This document shows positions 6,963 through 11,163 of a stretch of 11,163 bases of DNA, in pieces. The notes beneath the pieces were generated by a model. That model was not told where the DNA came from. It ran no database searches and worked only from the letters and a program-made list of their open reading frames with translations. Each line of letters starts with the position of its first letter. Position 1 is the first letter of the stretch. Both the position numbers and the translations under genes were made by a program. This DNA comes from Alphaproteobacteria bacterium UBA6189 (lineage in GTDB: Bacteria > Pseudomonadota > Alphaproteobacteria > Rickettsiales > UBA3002), in the NCBI GenBank assembly GCA_002422745.1, contig DITH01000092.1:11227-22389 (forward strand). The letters are read 5' to 3'.

Positions 6963-8985
6963 GGGGATGCACCCCCATCCGGCTTAGCGCCTGCTGAGCG
7001 GCGAGGATGCGGTCGTTCAGCTGCAGGCCTTGGGTCAGCACTTCGCTGGAGGGAACGCCCGTATCGCTGGCGCAGCGCTGGCTCGCGGGCTCGGGCACGG
7101 TGGGGGGTTGCGGCGGCTTGGGGTCGTTCGGCAGGTTACCATTGCCTGCCACGGGCGGCGTTACCGCTGTTTCGGCACGCATGGCCGGTTGGTAAGGGTT
7201 CGCCCCTTCATGCGTCGGCCAGACATGTGAGCGCTGTACCTGCTCATAAACCTGCTCAAGATGCGGAATATAGTACCGATCCCAAATTTGATTCAAGCCC
7301 GGGGCAATGAAGTCCAGCAATTCCGGCGTGCCACGTAGCCGCACCTGTTTCAGCTCGGCAAAGCGCGAGATCACTTCACGGAAGCGCACCTGCGGCGAGT
7401 CGTAGCCGCTTTTATTATAGCGGTCGCCCTCGACCTGCAAGGTGTCCTGCGCGTAAGCGACCAGATGGCGCAGTTCATACGCGTCGTCGAGATAGGGAAA
7501 CACCCCATCCATGCGCAGGCCAGTGGCGGCGAACAACTCGTTGGCGCTGGCCAGCACTGCCTGCTTTTCCTTCGCGTTGCCAGCTTTATAGGCCTCGTGC
7601 AGCCGCGCCAGATTCTGGAATTGCTGCGGATCGCGCAGGATGGCGTTCAGCTGATCGAAGCGCGCCTGATCGCTATTGGCCAGCCGGTCAATCTCGGCAA
7701 CGTCGTGCGCGCTGAACTGCTCGGGCCATAAATTATGGGCGACTTCATGGACTAACGTACGCATGGAGCCTTCGAGGTCGCCTTTGCCCGAGAAATAAAT
7801 ACGGTAGGTGCCGCGAATATCGCGCAGATCGTTGGCCGCCTTGCGGTGCAACCCGTAGACGCCACGGTGGAAGGCGATGTCGTCGGCCGTGACTTCCGGC
7901 GAGTAGCAGATTTCGTAACCCAGGGCGAACATCAGCTTGCGCTGTACGGGGTCGACCAGGTTCAGCGCATCGGCGATCCGGCGCTCCTGCTCCTGCACGG
8001 GCAGGGCGTTTTCGTAATGGTGGCGCACGCGGCCGCGATATTCATTGATCTTGGCAGTGATGCGGGCATCCATCCCGGTGGCGATTTTCTGCTCGATCGG
8101 TGCGTCGACACCGAGCAGCTGGCGGCCCAGATGCCAGTGTTCGATCAGGTTATAGCCGAAATCCTGCGTTGCCGCATGGTTGGCCAGCTGTTTGACATCC
8201 GCCACGTAGCGCGGATCGAGGCCGAGCAACTGCCCCACCCCGTCGATGCCGCCTTTGAGCGCCGCTTCGCGCACGGCGCGCGGTGTGGTACCAAGATTAT
8301 CGGTGAGGTCGCCCAGCACCTGGTCGGGCGTGTGGAAACGGGTTACATAATCGCTGAGCGATTCGTAATACCCCTGCTGAGTAAGTTTTTCGCGCAGCAA
8401 CAGGTAAATGGCGAGGCCGTTTTTCAGCACTTCGATCCCCACGGGGTCGGTGCCGGGGCTGCTGATCGTATCGCGCACAATGGCGCCGAAGGGTGCTCGC
8501 TTGTTCTGCGCTTCCTGGGTGAGCAGCGCATCGCCGCCCCCCTCTTCCACCTCGCGGTTGAATTGCTGCACGCGCTGCAGCAGTTCCGAGCGTTTGGCGG
8601 CCAGCGTGACCGGCACCAGTTGGCCCAGATTCAGCGCAATCGCCTCGCGCTTGGGCGTTTCATAGAAGGACGGGTTGGTAATCGAGTAGGTCAGTAACAG
8701 TTTCTTGCGTAGCTGCGCCTCGTTGGCAGGGTCAAGCTCGCGGCGGTGAATCACCAAATAGGGGTCGATAAACAGCGAGCCATCTTTTACATGGATGCGA
8801 TTGGCCTGCACAAAATCCCGCGGATTAGCGCCATCGCCATGTGCCGCCTGCGGCAAGGGCGGCAGCGGATCGGGGCGCGAAACCAGCACATCGCCGCCGT
8901 CGGCAATCGGCGCCACGGTCGTCGTGTCCGCCGGGCGGTCAACGCGGGCGGTCTGCGTGCTGGTATCGAGTAGCGGTGTCGCCAT
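6952..8985 (-). CDS. Putative zinc metalloprotease with HExxH motif, otherwise unknown
   Basis: The protein has 677 residues. Residues 1-60 are proline/threonine-rich and probably disordered (PLPPLPQ, 40-46); about 62-585 is a folded, largely helical region; about 590-640 is a second proline-rich stretch (NDPKPPQPPTVPEP), followed by a short helix (about 648-670). The key motif is TLVHEVAHNLW with H413, E414 and H417: two zinc ligands and the catalytic glutamate of zincin peptidases. A candidate third ligand is E504 in YELRHLVAYAQD, the place where gluzincins with a distant glutamate (for example anthrax lethal-factor-like domains) have theirs; this alignment is inference. There is no signal peptide or membrane segment, so it is cytoplasmic or delivered by a non-Sec route. 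The ATG at 8985 has AGGA (8991-8988) 3 bases upstream. The gene sits downstream of the PrmA-like gene and overlaps the 95-residue gene. Confidence 0.8.
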   Translation of the reverse strand: MATPLLDTSTQTARVDRPADTTTVAPIADGGDVLVSRPDPLPPLPQAAHGDGANPRDFVQANRIHVKDGSLFIDPYLVIHRRELDPANEAQLRKKLLLTYSITNPSFYETPKREAIALNLGQLVPVTLAAKRSELLQRVQQFNREVEEGGGDALLTQEAQNKRAPFGAIVRDTISSPGTDPVGIEVLKNGLAIYLLLREKLTQQGYYESLSDYVTRFHTPDQVLGDLTDNLGTTPRAVREAALKGGIDGVGQLLGLDPRYVADVKQLANHAATQDFGYNLIEHWHLGRQLLGVDAPIEQKIATGMDARITAKINEYRGRVRHHYENALPVQEQERRIADALNLVDPVQRKLMFALGYEICYSPEVTADDIAFHRGVYGLHRKAANDLRDIRGTYRIYFSGKGDLEGSMRTLVHEVAHNLWPEQFSAHDVAEIDRLANSDQARFDQLNAILRDPQQFQNLARLHEAYKAGNAKEKQAVLASANELFAATGLRMDGVFPYLDDAYELRHLVAYAQDTLQVEGDRYNKSGYDSPQVRFREVISRFAELKQVRLRGTPELLDFIAPGLNQIWDRYYIPHLEQVYEQVQRSHVWPTHEGANPYQPAMRAETAVTPPVAGNGNLPNDPKPPQPPTVPEPASQRCASDTGVPSSEVLTQGLQLNDRILAAQQALSRMGVHPHER

Positions 8986-9086
8986 GATCCTGTCAGATTA
9001 GGGTTTATTTCACCTTACACTTTAGCAAAACGGGCCGGCACGATGTATGACAGTTCCGTGAAATCGGATGCGGTCGCGGCGTCTGG
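8986..9086 (-). other. 101-base gap upstream of the HExxH gene
   Basis: It separates two genes of the same strand. The part nearest the HExxH gene is AT-rich and includes the AGGA ribosome-binding site at 8988-8991. The gap is large enough for a promoter, but no convincing -35/-10 pair or terminator hairpin was found, so whether the PrmA-like gene and the HExxH gene share a transcript is open. Confidence 0.35.
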
Positions 9087-9656
9087 TCAGGAATTATCCG
9101 GCTTCTGAAAACAAAGAGTTACCCAGTCGCCGAGCTGTACCCGGGCTGCCAGCTCAAGCCCAAGCGACTGATAGGCAAGGCGAATTTGCTCCTCTTGCCA
9201 GCGTAACATGCCGGAAAGAATCAGCAGCCCTTCCGCCGCCATGTGCCGTTCGGCCTCGCGGGCCAGCCGCAGCAGCGGTTCGGCGAGGATATTCATGGTC
9301 ATGAGGTCGTACGGGCCACGCGCGGTAATATCGGGGTGATCGAACCCGTCAGCATGCAGGGCAGTGATGGCGTCGCCAAGTCCGTTTTCCGCGGCATTTT
9401 CCCGCAGCGTTTGTACCGCCGCGCGCTCCAGCTCCACCGCCACGACCGGGCAGGCAAACTGCCGGGCAACCGCCATGGCAAGGATGCCCGATCCCGCCCC
9501 CATATCGCAGGCGATGCGGGGCTGAAACTGCGCCGGGTCGATTTCCTCCAGCGCCGCCAGCACCCCGGCCGTCGTCGGGTGCGTGCCGTCGCCGAAAGCC
9601 TGCGCTCCGGCGGCAATGTCGATACTGCTCATCGGCGCGGTGTAGCAAAACTTCAT
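9087..9656 (-). CDS. PrmA-like (ribosomal protein L11 methyltransferase family) methyltransferase without the N-terminal domain
   Basis: This is a SAM-dependent class I methyltransferase of 189 residues. It matches the catalytic half of PrmA: IDIAAGAQAFGDGTHPTT (12-29), SAM motif I CDMGAGSGILAMAVA (50-64), VVAVELE (71-77) with the acidic SAM-ribose contact E75, NILAEPLLRLA (122-132) and the terminal GDWVTLCFQK (176-185). Full-length PrmA has about 290 residues because an N-terminal domain recognises L11; here it is missing. This is not a mis-called start: the frame upstream has a TAA at 9678-9680, eight codons before the ATG, and no start between. The substrate may therefore not be L11, or may be another protein. 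An internal ATG at 9632 (MSSID) is an alternative start; neither has a good Shine-Dalgarno sequence. The HExxH gene follows on the same strand. Confidence 0.85.
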   Translation of the reverse strand: MKFCYTAPMSSIDIAAGAQAFGDGTHPTTAGVLAALEEIDPAQFQPRIACDMGAGSGILAMAVARQFACPVVAVELERAAVQTLRENAAENGLGDAITALHADGFDHPDITARGPYDLMTMNILAEPLLRLAREAERHMAAEGLLILSGMLRWQEEQIRLAYQSLGLELAARVQLGDWVTLCFQKPDNS

Positions 9657-9690
9657 CCTACTGTCACAGAAACTGCGTTAGAATCTACCT
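9657..9690 (+). promoter_or_regulatory. Short divergent intergenic region with a -10-like TAGAAT near a possible leaderless start
   Basis: Only 34 bases separate the divergent PrmA-like gene and the 93-residue gene. TAGAAT (9679-9684) on the plus strand ends six bases before the ATG at 9691, the distance expected if transcription starts at that ATG and the mRNA is leaderless. This agrees with the absence of a Shine-Dalgarno sequence. No good -35 hexamer is visible, so this is a weak call. Confidence 0.28.
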
Positions 9691-9972
9691 ATGCATGATT
9701 TAATACAGCACGCTTCTTTCGATCCCGACGATCCGCACAACCTCGCTATTCCGCCGGTTGGCGAGGCTTTGCCGCCGCAGACGAAACCACCACTCGATAC
9801 GGCGCCGGCACCGGCACAATCTTCGCTTATTGAAAAGAATATGGCCGAGATCCGAGCGAACCTGCTGCGAGAACGCGTACTTGCGCGCCGCCAAGAAATA
9901 TTTGGCCCCCACACGGCGCGCCTCCCGCAGGAATCCGACGGACCTGCGAACTACGATCTGTTTGATCGTTAA
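9691..9972 (+). CDS. Small hypothetical protein, 93 residues
   Basis: I do not recognise a family. The first ~45 residues are acidic and then proline-rich (PPVGEALPPQTKPPLD at 21-36, then APAPAQ), so probably disordered. Residues about 45-70 (SLIEKNMAEIRANLLRERV and on to RRQE) form a strongly charged amphipathic helix; the tail is polar. There is no signal peptide, membrane segment or cysteine. The ATG has no Shine-Dalgarno sequence but may be leaderless. It is divergent from the PrmA-like gene and starts a plus-strand run that continues with the 65-residue gene and the glycosyltransferase, with gaps of 102 and 51 bases. The length and position argue for a real gene, but coding status is moderate. 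Confidence 0.55.
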   Translation: MHDLIQHASFDPDDPHNLAIPPVGEALPPQTKPPLDTAPAPAQSSLIEKNMAEIRANLLRERVLARRQEIFGPHTARLPQESDGPANYDLFDR

Positions 9973-10064
9973 GCGCTACGTCAGGCCACCCCATACTTTC
10001 CTTGTGGATAGTAACCTTCCGTTAAACATTTGCCGCGCATACTGAACATACGGCAACGCTTTAC

Positions 10065-10069
10065 GGAGG
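10065..10069 (+). promoter_or_regulatory. Strong ribosome-binding site GGAGG
   Basis: GGAGG lies 5 bases before the ATG at 10075. It is one of the best Shine-Dalgarno sequences in the window, and it fixes the start of the 65-residue gene in preference to the upstream in-frame TTG at 10030. Confidence 0.7.
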
Positions 10070-10074
10070 CATCC

Positions 10075-10272
10075 ATGACCCCCACGCTCGCTTCGCACTC
10101 TTTTTCCACCTCACTGGCTCACACTGCGCTCGGCAACGCAGGGCGGCAGGCGCAGGGCGAACTCTTCGCTCCTGCCCTGCTGCCACGCCAGCTTCCGCTT
10201 TATAAAACCGGCCCGGAGGATGACCGGTGGACGTCTATTGAGGTGTGCCCATCGCACGACACGCTGCATTAA
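10075..10272 (+). CDS. Small hypothetical protein, 65 residues
   Basis: I do not recognise this protein. It opens with a Ser/Thr/Ala-rich segment (MTPTLASHSFSTSLAHTALG), followed by FAPALLPRQLPLY (31-43) and an acidic/aromatic stretch (PEDDRWTSIEVCPSHD). There is no clear membrane helix or signal peptide; one cysteine is present at 58. The strong GGAGG supports translation from 10075. The 102 bases before it (9973-10074) may contain a promoter, but no clear -35/-10 pair was identified. It lies 51 bases upstream of the glycosyltransferase and may be co-transcribed with it. A short regulatory or leader-type protein is possible but unsupported. Confidence 0.55.
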   Translation: MTPTLASHSFSTSLAHTALGNAGRQAQGELFAPALLPRQLPLYKTGPEDDRWTSIEVCPSHDTLH

Positions 10273-10323
10273 TTGGCATGGATGGCTCTTGTTTCTCACA
10301 ACATGGGCCGCTAACTTCATGGC

Positions 10324-11163
10324 ATGACACATTTCCCGCCGCGCGCGGCGCCTGACACTATTTTCGTGAAAATTGCCGCCTACCGGGATCCGGAGTGTGA
10401 GGCGACGATCGCCGATCTTTTTGCTAATGCTGCGCACCCCGAGCGTATTTCGGTGGGTGTCTTCTGGCAGGCAATCCCAGGGCTGGACGATGACCTACTG
10501 CCCCTACGGGTGCGCCGCGAACAGATACGGTTTGCCTCGGTGGATGCCCGCGAAAGCTATGGGGCCTGCTGGGCGCGGCATATGGCAGAGCAGCTGTGGA
10601 GCGGAGAAACTTACCTTCTGCAGATCGACAGCCACATGCGTTTTGAGCCGCGTTGGGATGAACGGCTCATTGCCCAGTTAAAGGCGTGCCCGTCAGACAA
10701 GCCCGTGTTAAGCGTCTATCCACCCGCCTATACGCCGCCGCGCGAACTCTCGCCTCGTATGACAATGACCATGGCCGCTGCACGTTTTAATGCGGATGGG
10801 GTGCTGACCTTTATCAGCCGCCCACTGGGGGAGCCTCCCGCGATCACCGCTCCTATTTCTGGCATGTTTTGCGCTGCCGGATTTTTATTTGGTTCGGCTT
10901 CGATCCTACAGGATGTCCCGTACGATCCGTATCTGTACTTCTATGGCGAAGAAATTCTTAATTCCGTGCGGTTATGGACGCATGGCTACGATATTTTCCA
11001 TCCCTGCGACAACGTGCTTTACCACTATTATCGGGCGCCGGGCGACCCAACCAACCCCACGCACTGGGCGGATAATGAGGATTGGGCCACGCTACATCGA
11101 AGCGCCGTGGCACGGGCGCATCATCTGCTCACCGGCGCACCGACCGATGACGAAGCGGCCTTG
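10324..11163 (+). CDS. GlcNAc-type glycosyltransferase (Skp1 GnT1-like, Pfam 'Glycosyltransferase (GlcNAc)'), 3' end outside window
   Basis: This is a predicted cytoplasmic sugar transferase related to the family that includes Dictyostelium Skp1 GnT1, which transfers GlcNAc to a hydroxyproline; bacterial substrates are unknown. The 280 visible residues show the family blocks: IFVKIAAYRDPECEATIADLF (13-33, nucleotide-sugar fold start), AAHPERISVGVFWQ (36-49), ESYGACWARHMAEQLW (77-92), LLQIDSHMRFEPRWDE (98-113) with the metal-binding DxH variant D102-S-H104, SGMFCAAGFLFG (179-190), and YLYFYGEEILNSVRLWTHGYD (203-223) with the E209/E210 pair. There is no signal peptide. The ATG at 10324 is the first in frame after a TAA at 10312 and has no Shine-Dalgarno sequence. 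The frame is open at the window end, and the C-terminus is missing. Confidence 0.88.
   Translation, partial: MTHFPPRAAPDTIFVKIAAYRDPECEATIADLFANAAHPERISVGVFWQAIPGLDDDLLPLRVRREQIRFASVDARESYGACWARHMAEQLWSGETYLLQIDSHMRFEPRWDERLIAQLKACPSDKPVLSVYPPAYTPPRELSPRMTMTMAAARFNADGVLTFISRPLGEPPAITAPISGMFCAAGFLFGSASILQDVPYDPYLYFYGEEILNSVRLWTHGYDIFHPCDNVLYHYYRAPGDPTNPTHWADNEDWATLHRSAVARAHHLLTGAPTDDEAAL

Noticed and set aside
7846..8697. Long plus-strand open frame (283 codons) opposite the HExxH gene
   Set aside because: It is antisense to a frame with a clear protease motif, a good ribosome-binding site and an operon-type overlap; the antisense product shows no family motif. GC-rich DNA gives such shadow frames.
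10030..10074. TTG start at 10030 for the 65-residue protein
   Set aside because: The ATG at 10075 has a strong GGAGG at ideal spacing, and the TTG has none.

Overview
The window reads as chromosomal DNA of an alphaproteobacterium; I cannot place it below class. It is GC-rich by eye and densely packed with genes on both strands. The evidence for the class is a Flp/Tad pilus gene (cpaB) with a CtrA-like TTAA dyad upstream, a fused MnmC, and several genes without a strong Shine-Dalgarno sequence. No rRNA, tRNA, CRISPR array, transposase or phage gene was seen.

Layout: (1) positions 1-610, minus: cpaB, cut at its 3' end by the window edge. (2) 749-1804, minus: a stand-alone EAL-domain protein (cyclic-di-GMP phosphodiesterase family, partly degenerate), upstream of cpaB and on the same strand. 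(3) 1878-2666, plus: murI, glutamate racemase, divergent from the EAL gene and overlapping tail to tail with the next gene. (4) 2646-4547, minus: mnmC, whose interdomain linker carries an in-frame palindromic repeat element. (5) 4699-6669, plus: an APC-superfamily transporter of the KimA potassium-uptake type, divergent from mnmC. (6) 9656 down to 6675, minus: a likely cluster of a PrmA-like methyltransferase lacking the N-terminal L11-recognition domain, a 677-residue protein with an HExxH zinc-protease motif, and a 95-residue protein that overlaps it by 11 bases. (7) 9691-11163, plus: two small unknown proteins, then a GlcNAc-type glycosyltransferase related to the Skp1 GnT1 family, cut at its 3' end by the window edge.

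Most genes are ordinary housekeeping or surface functions: cell wall D-glutamate, tRNA wobble modification, potassium uptake and pilus assembly. The parts that deserve attention are the palindromic insert inside mnmC, the uncharacterised HExxH protein with its overlapping small partner, the orphan EAL protein beside the pilus locus, and the eukaryote-like glycosyltransferase behind two unknown small ORFs.
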